A DNA stretch of 64,000 nt, from positions 186,001 to 250,000 of the forward strand of contig NIOE01000002.1 of NCBI GenBank assembly GCA_002205125.1, written 5' to 3'. The notes under the pieces are model-generated. The model was not told the DNA's origin, made no database searches, and was given only the letters and a program-made list of their open reading frames with translations. The translations under genes and the position numbers were made by a program. Shown here piece after piece: positions 9,354 through 17,452 of this stretch (position 1 is the first letter of the stretch; the number at the start of each line of letters is the position of its first letter). This stretch comes from Roseateles noduli (GTDB lineage: Bacteria; Pseudomonadota; Gammaproteobacteria; Burkholderiales; Burkholderiaceae_C).

Positions 9354-11174
9354 ATGCGCCAGACGCTGGAATTCTTCCTTTACGACTGGCTGAAGGTGCA
9401 GGACCTCGGCCGGCGCGAGCGCTTCTCGGAGCACTCGCGGGAAACCTTCGCCGCGGTGCTCGACACCTGCGAGAAGATCGCCCGCGAGAAGTTCGCGCCG
9501 TTCAACCGCCTGGCCGACACCGAGGAGCCCCGCTTCGACGGCGAGCGCGTGCACCTGCCCAAGGCGACGCACGAGGCGCTCGCCGCCTACGTCGGCTCCG
9601 GCATGCTGGCCGCCGCGCAGGACTACGACCACGGCGGCATGCAGCTGCCCTGCGTGGTCGAGATGGCCGCCAACTGCTTCTTCAGCAAGGCCAGCGTGTC
9701 CCTGGGCGGCTACGCGATGCTGACCAACGGCAACGCCAACCTGCTGATGGCGCACGGCACGGACACGCAGCGCGAGGTCTTCGCGATGAACGAGCTGTCC
9801 GGCCGCTGGTTCGGCACCATGTGCCTGTCGGAGCCGCAGGCGGGGTCGTCGCTGTCGGATGTCGCCACGCGCGCCGACGCCGATGGTGCCGACTTCGAGG
9901 CCGACCCGCTCGGCCCGCGCTACCGGCTCACCGGGAACAAGATGTGGATCTCGGGCGGCGAGCACGAGATCACCGAGAACATCGTCCACCTCGTGCTGGC
10001 GAAGATCCCCGGTCCGGATGGCAGGCCGCTGCCGGGCACGAAGGGGATCTCGCTGTTCATCGTGCCCAAGCATCTCGTCGACACCGACGGGCAGCTCACC
10101 GGCGAGCGCAACGACGTGGCGCTCGCGGGCCTGAACCACAAGCTCGGTTATCGCGGCACGACCAACTGCCTGCTCAACTTCGGCGAAGGACGTCAGACGC
10201 CGCGTGGGAAGAAGGGCGCGATCGGCTACCTCGTCGGCAAGCCCGGCGATGGTCTGCGGCAGATGTTCCACATGATGAACGAGGCCCGCATCGGCGTCGG
10301 CCTCGGCGCGGTGATGCTGGGCTACGCGGGCTATGAAGCGAGTCTCGAATACGCCCGCCAGCGCCCGCAAGGCCGACCGGTGACGACGGCCGGCGTCAAG
10401 GACGCGGCGCGCCCGCAGGCGCTGATCATCGAACACGCCGACGTCAAGCGGATGCTGCTGGCGCAGAAGAGCTACGTCGAGGGGGGACTCGCCTTGGAGC
10501 TGTTCTGCGCGCGGCTCGTCGACGAGCAGCACACGGGGTCGGAAGACGAGGTGGCCGCCGCCAAGCGGCTGCTGGAGGTGCTCATCCCCATCGCCAAGAG
10601 CTGGCCCAGCGAGTGGTGCCTGGAGGCCAACTCGCTTGCCATCCAGGTGCTGGGCGGCTACGGCTACACGCGCGATTTCCCGGTGGAGCAGTACTGGCGC
10701 GACAACCGCCTGAACATGATCCACGAGGGCACGCACGGCATCCAGGCGCTGGACCTGCTGGGCCGCAAGGTCGTGATGGACGGCGGACAGGCACTGATGG
10801 CGCTGGCCGCACGCATCAGCGACACGGCGCAGCGTGCCGGCCAGGTGCCAGGTCTTGCCGAAGCGGCGAACGAACTCGGCGCGGCGCTGGCCGCCGTCGG
10901 CGGCGCGACGAAGAAGGCCTGGTCCACCGGCGAGCCGGAAGCGGCGCTCGCCAACGCGACGCCCTACCTGCAGGCCTTCGGGCACACGGTGCTGGCGTGG
11001 GTGTGGCTGGACGTCGCGCTTGCGCTCGACGGCCGGGACGACGACTTCGCCCGCGGCAAGCGCGCGGCGCAGCGCTACTTCTTCGCCTACGAGCTGCCCA
11101 AGATCCACGCCTGGCTGGGCGTGGTCGCGCGGCGCGAGGCGCTCACGCGCGAGATGCGCGACGAGTGGTTCTGA
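9354..11174 (+). CDS. Acyl-CoA dehydrogenase with C-terminal extension
   Basis: 606-residue FAD-dependent acyl-CoA dehydrogenase giving trans-2-enoyl-CoA and passing electrons to ETF. The middle domain shows MCLSEPQAGSSLSDV, typical of FAD/substrate binding. The helical C-terminal domain contains LGGYGYTRDFPVEQYWRDN with the ALDLLGRK stretch downstream. The length (about 600, against 380-400 for short members) and the extra C-terminal helical domain place it with the large bacterial members that carry a C-terminal acyl-CoA dehydrogenase extension. The N-terminus also has the extra segment (RQTLEFFLYDWLKVQDL) common in this subgroup. Start ATG 9354 has GAGGTC upstream. It follows the thiolase by 27 bases. 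Confidence 0.95.
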   Translation: MRQTLEFFLYDWLKVQDLGRRERFSEHSRETFAAVLDTCEKIAREKFAPFNRLADTEEPRFDGERVHLPKATHEALAAYVGSGMLAAAQDYDHGGMQLPCVVEMAANCFFSKASVSLGGYAMLTNGNANLLMAHGTDTQREVFAMNELSGRWFGTMCLSEPQAGSSLSDVATRADADGADFEADPLGPRYRLTGNKMWISGGEHEITENIVHLVLAKIPGPDGRPLPGTKGISLFIVPKHLVDTDGQLTGERNDVALAGLNHKLGYRGTTNCLLNFGEGRQTPRGKKGAIGYLVGKPGDGLRQMFHMMNEARIGVGLGAVMLGYAGYEASLEYARQRPQGRPVTTAGVKDAARPQALIIEHADVKRMLLAQKSYVEGGLALELFCARLVDEQHTGSEDEVAAAKRLLEVLIPIAKSWPSEWCLEANSLAIQVLGGYGYTRDFPVEQYWRDNRLNMIHEGTHGIQALDLLGRKVVMDGGQALMALAARISDTAQRAGQVPGLAEAANELGAALAAVGGATKKAWSTGEPEAALANATPYLQAFGHTVLAWVWLDVALALDGRDDDFARGKRAAQRYFFAYELPKIHAWLGVVARREALTREMRDEWF

Positions 11175-11190
11175 ATTGGCCCACCCCCTA

Positions 11191-11217
11191 CCGGCTTCGC
11201 CGGCCCCCTCAAGGGGG
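11191..11217. repeat. REP-like double hairpin
   Basis: Two adjoining hairpins, CCGGC-TTC-GCCGG (11191-11203) and CCCCC-TCAA-GGGGG (11204-11217), lie in the gap after the acyl-CoA dehydrogenase. Elements of this form are scattered between genes in many Burkholderiales. It may reduce read-through into the SDR gene, but there is no T-run, so I do not call it a terminator. Confidence 0.55.
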
Positions 11218-11304
11218 CGAGCCCGATGGCCCGGCAGAGCCGGTTCCATGGGCTCCGCTTGATGAATGCGAAGTCACCGAGACAAAACTCTGAAGGAGAC
11301 GACG

Positions 11305-12096
11305 ATGAGCAGCAAGGTACAAGACCTCTTCGACCTGACCGGCCAGGTGGCGCTGGTGACCGGCGGATCGCGCGGCCTGGGCCTGCAGATCGCGGAGGCG
11401 CTGGGCGAGGCCGGCGCGACGCTGATGCTGAGCTCGCGCAAGGCGGCCGACCTGGAAGAGGCCGTGGCGCATCTGAAGGCGCGAGGCATCCAGGCGCAAT
11501 ACGTCGCCGCCGACGCGTCCGACGAAGCGCAGGCGCGCGGCATCGTCGAGCAGACGCTCGCGAAGCTGGGCAAGATCGACATCCTGGTCAACAACGCCGG
11601 CGCGACCTGGGGCGCCCCCGCCGAGGACCACCCGGTCGAGGCCTGGGACAAGGTGATGGACCTCAACATCCGCAGCCTGTTCGTGATGAGCCAGGAAGTC
11701 GCCAGGCGCAGCATGATCCCGCGCAAGTCGGGCCGCATCATCAACGTCGCCTCGATCGCCGGCCTGGGCGGCAACAGCGGCATGATGAAGACCATCGCCT
11801 ACAACACCAGCAAGGGCGCGGCGGTGAACTTCACCCGCGCGCTGGCCGGCGAGTGGGGCGTGCACGGCATCACCGTCAACGCGCTCGCGCCGGGCTTCTT
11901 CCCCAGCAAGATGACCAAGGGCCTGATGGCGGCGATCGGCGAGGACAAGCTCGCCGAACACGCCCCGCTCAAGCGCATCGGCGATGATGAGGACCTCAAG
12001 GGCGCCGCCCTGCTGTTCGCGAGCCGCGCCGGGAAGCACATCACCGGGCAGATCCTTGCGGTCGACGGCGGCGTCTCCGCCGTCCACGGCAGCTGA
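11305..12096 (+). CDS. SDR family oxidoreductase
   Basis: 263-residue short-chain dehydrogenase. The cofactor loop TGGSRGLG is near residue 18, NNAG is present, and the catalytic Ser and YNTSKGAAVNF Tyr-x3-Lys motif are intact; the C-terminus is GQILAVDGGVSAVHGS. Start ATG 11305 is chosen over an in-frame ATG 39 bases upstream because AAGGAG sits seven bases ahead of it and MSSKVQDLFDLTGQVALVTGG is the usual N-terminus of such enzymes. Position after the acyl-CoA dehydrogenase and before a thioesterase suggests a role on an acyl-CoA or a related carbonyl compound. The exact substrate is unknown. Confidence 0.92.
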   Translation: MSSKVQDLFDLTGQVALVTGGSRGLGLQIAEALGEAGATLMLSSRKAADLEEAVAHLKARGIQAQYVAADASDEAQARGIVEQTLAKLGKIDILVNNAGATWGAPAEDHPVEAWDKVMDLNIRSLFVMSQEVARRSMIPRKSGRIINVASIAGLGGNSGMMKTIAYNTSKGAAVNFTRALAGEWGVHGITVNALAPGFFPSKMTKGLMAAIGEDKLAEHAPLKRIGDDEDLKGAALLFASRAGKHITGQILAVDGGVSAVHGS

Positions 12097-12136
12097 TTCC
12101 TCCGCACCGATCCCCGTCCCCTCGTCCTTTCGTTCC

Positions 12137-12589
12137 ATGTCCGAGCCGCTGAAGTTCCCCGTCCACATCCCCTTCGTCCAGCAACTGGGCTTCGAGCTGA
12201 CCCGCATCGACGACGGCGAGGCCGAGCTGCGGGTCGACATCCGCGAGCTGCACCTGAACTCGTGGGAGGTGGCGCACGGCGGCGTGCTGATGACGCTGCT
12301 GGACGTGGCGATGGCGCATGCGGCGCGCAGCGTGCACCGCGACCAGCCGGGCTTCGGACCCGGCGTGGTCACGGTGGAGATGAAGACCAGCTTCATGCGC
12401 CCCGGCGAGGGCGCGCTGCGCGCGGTCGGCCGGCTGCTGCACCGCTCGACCACGATGGCCTTCTGCGACGGCTCGGTCTACGGCGAGGACGGCAAGCTCT
12501 GCGCCCACGCGACCGGGACCTTCAAGTACCTGAAGGCGCTGCCCGGGAAGGGCCGCAGCCTCAAGGCGCTGCAGCGCACCGGGGACTGA
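12137..12589 (+). CDS. PaaI/YbgC-type hotdog-fold thioesterase
   Basis: 150-residue hotdog-fold protein. The segment LNSWEVAHGGVLMTLLDVAMAHAA carries the HGG-x-LMTLLD signature of PaaI-type acyl-CoA thioesterases, followed by VTVEMKTSFMRPG and the final sheet strand ATGTFKYL. The start is ATG 12137 (MSEPLKFPVHIPF); the frame is open upstream, but that sequence is the out-of-frame end of the SDR gene. It lies 40 bases downstream of the SDR gene and probably shares its transcript. A role in releasing CoA from a product or by-product of the adjacent beta-oxidation block is likely (inference). Confidence 0.9.
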   Translation: MSEPLKFPVHIPFVQQLGFELTRIDDGEAELRVDIRELHLNSWEVAHGGVLMTLLDVAMAHAARSVHRDQPGFGPGVVTVEMKTSFMRPGEGALRAVGRLLHRSTTMAFCDGSVYGEDGKLCAHATGTFKYLKALPGKGRSLKALQRTGD

Positions 12590-12595
12590 GCGCGC

Positions 12596-13768
12596 TCAGC
12601 CGCCCGGGGAACGGCCCCTGCGGGGCGGCGGCAGGGCGGGCGACAGACCGGTGGCGCCAGCGACCAACTGCTCGACCGTGCCGATCGCCCGTCGCAGATG
12701 GCCGATCTCTTCGGCGCTCACGGTCAGCGCCTGACCAGGCCGGCGCGTGGAAAGAAGCCGTCCCGTGACGATGAACGATTTCTGCAGGGCTGGCAGCACC
12801 ATGTCGGCCGACAGGCCCACGAGCGCTGCCGACAGCGCCTTGGCGTCATCGGACGACAGGGTGCAGCGTGCCTGTGCGTCCTCGCTGCCCTTCTGTGCGG
12901 ACAGCCACGCGACGGGTAGCCGCAAGGCCGCGAGGGCCCGTTGCACGGTGTCGGCTCCGACAGCGGACGCGCTCGACGGCATCCGCTCGAGACGTTGGCG
13001 CAGCAGTTCCGGGCTGTCCGGACGGGCCGCGCTGCGTGTGCTCGTCCGCGGCACGTCGTAGTCGCCGATGCGGCGCGGCGGGACGTCGTAAGGCATGGGC
13101 AGACCGGGCAGGGGCGGCGCGGTCTCCGGTGTTTCCGGCCTCGGCGCCGCCGGAACCGGAACCGGAACCGGAACCGGAACCGGCACCCGGATCCGGGTCC
13201 GACGACCGGGAGGCACGTCGTAGTCACCGTCGTATCGGCGATGAGGCACGTCGTAGATCACTTCCGCTGGCGCCAGCAGCGTCCGAGGCGCGGGGACCGG
13301 CCGGATCGCGGCGGCGGTCGTCGGTCTCGGCGGCGGCGGCACCGTCGGGCGAGGCGCCGCCTGGCGTCCGACCGTGGCGGTCTGGCGTACCGGCGCTTCC
13401 CATCGCCGCGGCATGAGCGCCTCCGGCGACACCTCGGTCACGCCAAGTTCCCGGATCAGGCGGTGAGCAATGGACTCCGGACAATCGACCGCCAGCAGCA
13501 GCCGGCGGGTGTAGTCAGCCAATCGCGCGAGCAAGGTCGCGGGGAGTCGCTCCAGCACGGTCGGTTCGCCGGCGGAAAAGTCCAGGGTGCCGGTGCGACG
13601 CACCAGTTCCTTCTCCATGACGCGGGCGACGGGCTCCACGGCCTTGTCCGGCAGCTTGACCTGGCGGACCCAGTCGCGCACCTGGGCGTCTTTCGGCGCC
13701 TTCGGCGGGTGCGAGCCGCCCGTCAGGAAGGAAGGAAGATGGGAGCGGCGGAAGATGGAGAAGGGCAT
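12596..13768 (-). CDS. Hypothetical protein with four YDVP motifs, effector-like
   Basis: 390 residues, paralogous to the gene just upstream on the same strand. Both begin MPF-x-x-FRRS-x-LPSFL and share a helical domain around VDCP-x-x-I (residues 94-100 here) and a C-terminal helical domain (AWLSAQKG..., LSSDDAKALSAAL). Between the two domains this copy has a Pro/Arg-rich insert at about residues 125-245 carrying YDVP at Tyr172, Tyr183, Tyr227 and Tyr237, arranged as two copies of a module, YDVPHRRYDGDYDVP and YDVPPRRIGDYDVP, separated by a (Val-Pro) run. YxxP/YDVP is the docking motif of eukaryotic Cas-type scaffolds once tyrosine-phosphorylated (family knowledge); a host-mimicking role here is speculation. 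Start ATG 13768 is chosen from the match to the paralog's start; the frame is open further upstream into the paralog's sequence. No signal peptide and no strong ribosome-binding site are seen. Confidence 0.75.
   Translation of the reverse strand: MPFSIFRRSHLPSFLTGGSHPPKAPKDAQVRDWVRQVKLPDKAVEPVARVMEKELVRRTGTLDFSAGEPTVLERLPATLLARLADYTRRLLLAVDCPESIAHRLIRELGVTEVSPEALMPRRWEAPVRQTATVGRQAAPRPTVPPPPRPTTAAAIRPVPAPRTLLAPAEVIYDVPHRRYDGDYDVPPGRRTRIRVPVPVPVPVPVPAAPRPETPETAPPLPGLPMPYDVPPRRIGDYDVPRTSTRSAARPDSPELLRQRLERMPSSASAVGADTVQRALAALRLPVAWLSAQKGSEDAQARCTLSSDDAKALSAALVGLSADMVLPALQKSFIVTGRLLSTRRPGQALTVSAEEIGHLRRAIGTVEQLVAGATGLSPALPPPRRGRSPGG
13150..13179. repeat. Hexanucleotide repeat CCGGAA x5, coding for (Val-Pro)n
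   Basis: Five perfect copies of CCGGAA followed by one imperfect copy. On the minus strand they encode the Val-Pro run that separates the two YDVP modules. Gain or loss of a unit keeps the frame and only changes linker length. Confidence 0.85.
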
Positions 13769-13775
13769 GGCGTGC

Positions 13776-14675
13776 TCAATCGTCTTCGGTCGGAAGGATC
13801 GGCATGGCCAGGCGCGCGTCGAGGTATGGGCGACGCACGGGATCGGTGGCGTCCGCCCGCGTCTCGATGATCGACAGCGCCATGTCCAGGGCATGTCCCT
13901 GGTCCGCCGAGAGTTGCAGCGGCTTGCCGGGCGTGCGCTCGGCCAGCAGGCGCTGCGATGCCGTGAACGCGCGCTGCTCCCGGTCGGACAGTCCGCGCGG
14001 CTGGAGCAGCAAGGCCCGCGCGATCGCGTCGGCGTCCTGCGAGCCCAGCGAGGCCCTGTCGTCGACCTTGGCGATCGCCCAACGCGCCAGCCAGGCGCGC
14101 AGGAGCCGCGCGGCGGCGACGGCCTCGTGGATCTCCTCGCGGTCGGGCAGGTGGCCCGGCTGCGGCAGTGCCGTCGCATCGGTCGCGGCGTCCGGCAGGC
14201 GCGGTCCCTCGACCTTCAACGGTGCCCGCGGCAGGGTGGACCCCTTCGCGCCACGGATGAACGCCTGTTTCGCCTCTCGGGCTTCCTTGGCCTCCCGGGC
14301 CTTGCCGGGCTGAGGCGGCGGCGGCGTGACGACCGCATGGGGCAGGTCCAGGGCCCAACGCCGCAGGATATCCGCCGGACAGTCGACCGGCAGATGCAAC
14401 TGCGTCACGTGCGCGCCCAGACGCTGGATCAGACCGGCGTTCACCTTGTCCAACGCCACCGCGTCGGCGGTCGACAGATCCAGCTGCGCCTGCTTGCGGT
14501 CCAGCGATTTCTCCATCAACCGTGCCAGCTGTTCGAAGCCATGCTTGCTGCGCAGTCCCGGCGGCTGATCCTTGAGCCACTTCCGGACGCTCGCATCGTG
14601 GGGCGCCTTGGGCGGCGCCGGCGTCGACAACAGGAACGAAGGGAGATTCGAGCGGCGGAAGAGGGCGAAAGGCAT
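13776..14675 (-). CDS. Hypothetical protein, paralog of the YDVP protein without the insert
   Basis: 299 residues. Start ATG 14675 gives MPFALFRRSNLPSFL, matching the paralog downstream; an in-frame start at 14777 would add 34 residues without homology, so I prefer the shorter form. Domain 1 (about residues 20-120) shares the pattern L-x-x-VNAGLIQRLGAHVTQLHLPVDCPADI with the paralog. A short Pro/Lys-rich linker (VVTPPPPQPGKAREAKE) stands where the other has the YDVP insert, and domain 2 (AWLARWAIAKVDD, LGSQDADAIARALLL, TPGKPLQLSADQ) aligns with the paralog's C-terminus. Seven bases separate the two genes, so they are a tandem duplication in one transcript. No known family is recognised; the conserved basic-amphipathic N-terminus could be a targeting or secretion signal (inference). 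Confidence 0.72.
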   Translation of the reverse strand: MPFALFRRSNLPSFLLSTPAPPKAPHDASVRKWLKDQPPGLRSKHGFEQLARLMEKSLDRKQAQLDLSTADAVALDKVNAGLIQRLGAHVTQLHLPVDCPADILRRWALDLPHAVVTPPPPQPGKAREAKEAREAKQAFIRGAKGSTLPRAPLKVEGPRLPDAATDATALPQPGHLPDREEIHEAVAAARLLRAWLARWAIAKVDDRASLGSQDADAIARALLLQPRGLSDREQRAFTASQRLLAERTPGKPLQLSADQGHALDMALSIIETRADATDPVRRPYLDARLAMPILPTEDD

Positions 14676-14929
14676 GGCTGCTACCGAAGTTGTCCGATGG
14701 CAGCTCAGTGCGCCCCTTCCCTCGCCGGTTGGTGACTCGAATGTGTGTGGCTTCATCCTCCGAACTGGAAAAAGCACGCTCGTTCTTTTCTGTCACCCGA
14801 GGGACGTGAGGGGGGCGGGCGTCATGGTTCAATCGTCGGCATTCCGTCACGGATCGGGGCGTGCGCGCCCCGCGATCCCGTCCCACGCGCCATGCACTGA
14901 CGTGGCCGACATTGACCGAGGAGCCTTCG

Positions 14930-15949
14930 ATGAGCCAAAAGAACCGCCAGATCCATCTCGCCTCCCGCCCGACCGGCGAGCCCGGCACTGACAACTTCAA
15001 GCTGGTCGAACAGCAGATTCCTGAACTCGTCGACGGCCAGGTCCTGGTCCGCAACCATTACCTGAGCCTGGATCCCTACATGCGCGGGCGCATGAACGAC
15101 AGCAAGAGCTACGCCGCGCCGCAGCCGCTGGACGCCGTGATGATCGGCGGCACCGCGGGCGAGGTGGTCGCGTCGAAGAACGCGCACTTCGCCGTCGGCG
15201 ACAAGGTCGTGGGCATGGGCGGCTGGCAGGAATACCAGCTCGTCGACGCCAACCAGCGCGGCGTGCTGCAGAAGGTCGACACGACGCACGTGCCGCTGTC
15301 CGCCTACCTCGGCGCGGTCGGCATGCCGGGCGTGACGGGCTGGTACGGGCTGGTGAAGATCATCGATCCGAAGCCGGGCCAGACGGTGGTCGTCAGCGCC
15401 GCCAGCGGCGCGGTGGGCGGCGCCGTCGGCCAGCTGGCCAAGGTGCGCGGCGCCCGCGCGGTGGGCATCGCCGGCGGCGCGGACAAGTGCCGTTACGTCG
15501 TCGAGGAACTCGGCTTCGACGCCTGCATCGACTACAAGCAGCACACCGACCTGAAGTCGCTGTCCGCCGCGCTCAAGGCCGAATGCCCGGACGGCATCGA
15601 CGGCCACTTCGAGAACGTCGGCGGCATGATCCTCGACGCCGTGCTGCTGCGTGCCAACGCGTTCAGCCGCGTGGCCATGTGCGGCATGATCGCCGGCTAC
15701 AACGGCGAGCCCATCCCGCTGACCTACCCGCAGCTGATCCTCACCAACCGCATGAAGGTCGAGGGCTTCATCGTCTCCGAGCACATGGAGGTCTGGCCCG
15801 AGGCGCTGAAGGAACTGGGCACGCTGGTGGCAACCGGCAAGCTGAAGTTCCGCGAGAGCGTCGCGCAGGGCCTCGAGAACGCGCCCGAGGCCTTCCTGGG
15901 GCTGCTCAAGGGCCGCAACTTCGGCAAGCAGCTGGTGAAGCTGGTCTGA
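14930..15949 (+). CDS. NADP-dependent oxidoreductase, MDR family (CurA/leukotriene-B4-dehydrogenase-like)
   Basis: 339 residues of the zinc-free medium-chain dehydrogenase type that reduces alpha,beta-unsaturated ketones or aldehydes. The N-terminal GroES-like half contains VRNHYLSLDPYMRGRM, a hallmark of this subgroup. The nucleotide loop is VVSAASGAVGGAVGQLAKV, and FENVGGMILDAVL follows in the C-terminal half. Start ATG 14930 is preceded by GAGGAGC; the upstream in-frame extension is out-of-character and rejected. The stop overlaps the start of the ElaA-like gene (TGATG), so this begins a three-gene, translationally coupled run. Confidence 0.94.
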   Translation: MSQKNRQIHLASRPTGEPGTDNFKLVEQQIPELVDGQVLVRNHYLSLDPYMRGRMNDSKSYAAPQPLDAVMIGGTAGEVVASKNAHFAVGDKVVGMGGWQEYQLVDANQRGVLQKVDTTHVPLSAYLGAVGMPGVTGWYGLVKIIDPKPGQTVVVSAASGAVGGAVGQLAKVRGARAVGIAGGADKCRYVVEELGFDACIDYKQHTDLKSLSAALKAECPDGIDGHFENVGGMILDAVLLRANAFSRVAMCGMIAGYNGEPIPLTYPQLILTNRMKVEGFIVSEHMEVWPEALKELGTLVATGKLKFRESVAQGLENAPEAFLGLLKGRNFGKQLVKLV

Positions 15950-16422
15950 TGGCCGGCCCCCGCTGGATCACCCAGCCCTTCGACGAGCTCGGCGTGCGCG
16001 GCCTGTACCGCGCGCTGCGCCTGCGCGCCGAGGTCTTCGTCATCGAGCAGCGCTGCATCTACCTCGATCCCGACGGGCTCGACGAGCACGCGTGGCATCT
16101 GCAGGGGGTGGGGCAGGGCGTCGCCGGCGGCGACGAACTCTTCGCCTACGCGCGGCTGCTGCCGCCGTCGATCGGCGAGGGCAGCGCGCGCATCGGCCGC
16201 GTGATCACGGCGTCGACGGCGCGCGGCGGCGGCCTGGGCCGCGCGCTGATGAGCCAGGCGCTGCGCGAATGCCAGAAGCTCTGGCCCGGCGAGCCGATCG
16301 AACTCGGCGCGCAGGCCCACCTGCGCGAGTTCTACGGCAGCTTCGGCTTCACGCCGATCTCCGACGTCTACGACGAGGACGGCATCCCCCACATCGACAT
16401 GCGCAAGGAGGCGACGCCATGA
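15949..16422 (+). CDS. GNAT family N-acetyltransferase, ElaA type
   Basis: 157 residues matching the ElaA group of GNAT acetyltransferases: LYRALRLRAEVFVIEQRCIYLDPDGLDEHAWHL region near the start, acetyl-CoA loop around RVITASTARGGGLGRALM, and the C-terminal EFYGSFGFTPISDVYDEDGIPHI. The acceptor substrate of ElaA proteins is generally not known. The ATG at 15949 overlaps the stop of the oxidoreductase gene, and its own stop overlaps the GST start (ATGA), so expression is coupled to both neighbours. Confidence 0.93.
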   Translation: MAGPRWITQPFDELGVRGLYRALRLRAEVFVIEQRCIYLDPDGLDEHAWHLQGVGQGVAGGDELFAYARLLPPSIGEGSARIGRVITASTARGGGLGRALMSQALRECQKLWPGEPIELGAQAHLREFYGSFGFTPISDVYDEDGIPHIDMRKEATP

Positions 16423-17402
16423 GCGAACCCCAAAGCGATCCCCAACGCGACGCCGCGCATGCCGCAGGCGCACCCTCGTCCGACGACCTCGTCCTGCACC
16501 ACTACAGCAGCTCGCCCTTCGCCGAGAAGGCGCGGCTGATGCTGGGCCTGAAGCGCCTGGCGTGGCACTCGGTGACGGTGCCGATGGTGCTGCCCAAGCC
16601 CGACGTCGTGGCGCTGACCGGCGGTTACCGCCGCACGCCGTTCCTGCAGCTGGGCGCCGACATCTACTGCGACACCGCGCTGATCGCGGAGGTGCTGGAA
16701 GGCCGCCGGCCGACGCCCAGCCTGTTCCCCGCGGCCGTCGCCGGCCACGCGCGCACCTTGGCGCAATGGGCCGACACGGACCTGTTCTGGACTGCGCTGC
16801 CCTACGCGATGCAGCCGGCGGGCGCGACCGCGCTGTTCGCCGGCGCACCGCCGGACATGCTCAAGATCTTCGTCGCCGACCGCAAGGCGATGAGCGAGGG
16901 CATGCCTCAGATGCGCGGCGTCGACGCCGGCGCGGCGTTGACGCAGTACCTCGACTGGCTGTCCGGCATGTTGGCCGACGGCCGGCCGTGGCTGCTCGGC
17001 GACCAGACCAGCATCGCCGACCTCAGCGTCTACCACCCGCTGTGGTTCGTGACCCGGACCGGACCGCTGGCCGAGATCTTCCAGCCGCATGAGGCGCTGC
17101 GGGCCTGGATGGGCCGCGTGGCTGCGATCGGCCATGGCGAGCGCGCCGGCAAGCTCGACGGCGCGGGCGCGATCGCGCTGGCGAAGGCGTCGACGCCGCG
17201 TCCCGCGCTGGTCGAGGAAGGCCTGGGCTTCGCCGCCGGCGACGCCGTGACGGTCACGCCGTACGACTACGCCCGCGATGCGGTGGCCGGCACGCTGGTC
17301 GGCCTGAGCTGCCGCTCGGTGACGCTGGCGCGCGAGGACGAGCGCGCGGGCCTTGTGCATGTGCACTTCCCGCGCATCCGCTACTCGCTCAGGCAGGCCT
17401 GA
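16419..17402 (+). CDS. Glutathione S-transferase family protein
   Basis: 327 residues. The thioredoxin-like N-terminal domain includes HHYSSSPFAEKARLMLGLK with the Ser-rich active-site turn, then the TPFLQLGADIYCDTALIAEVLE stretch that forms the glutathione-binding part. A helical C-terminal domain contains PWLLGDQTSIADLSVYHPLWF, the usual GST N-capping region. A further extension of about 70 residues (AAGDAVTVTPYDYARDAVAG onward) goes beyond ordinary GSTs of about 220 residues and ends near the stop. AAGGAG precedes ATG 16419. It completes a coupled trio with the MDR oxidoreductase and ElaA gene; together they look like a detoxification set for reactive carbonyls (inference). Confidence 0.9.
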   Translation: MSEPQSDPQRDAAHAAGAPSSDDLVLHHYSSSPFAEKARLMLGLKRLAWHSVTVPMVLPKPDVVALTGGYRRTPFLQLGADIYCDTALIAEVLEGRRPTPSLFPAAVAGHARTLAQWADTDLFWTALPYAMQPAGATALFAGAPPDMLKIFVADRKAMSEGMPQMRGVDAGAALTQYLDWLSGMLADGRPWLLGDQTSIADLSVYHPLWFVTRTGPLAEIFQPHEALRAWMGRVAAIGHGERAGKLDGAGAIALAKASTPRPALVEEGLGFAAGDAVTVTPYDYARDAVAGTLVGLSCRSVTLAREDERAGLVHVHFPRIRYSLRQA

Positions 17403-17452
17403 GAACAGCAGCAAGAGAACAGCAACAAGAGAAGCATCAAGGAGACAGGCGC

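Noticed and set aside
8112-11249. Open frame of 1045 codons on the minus strand across the thiolase and acyl-CoA dehydrogenase genes
   Set aside because: Its translation is low-complexity (Arg, His, Val, Gln, Leu rich) with no motif, as expected for the reverse strand of very GC-rich genes; the plus-strand genes have full enzyme motifs.
14676-14930. TTCG...TTCG pair upstream of the tandem paralogs, considered as a type III secretion promoter box
   Set aside because: The spacing between the two TTCG is 19 bases, not the 16 required for the known HrpB-type box (TTCG-N16-TTCG).
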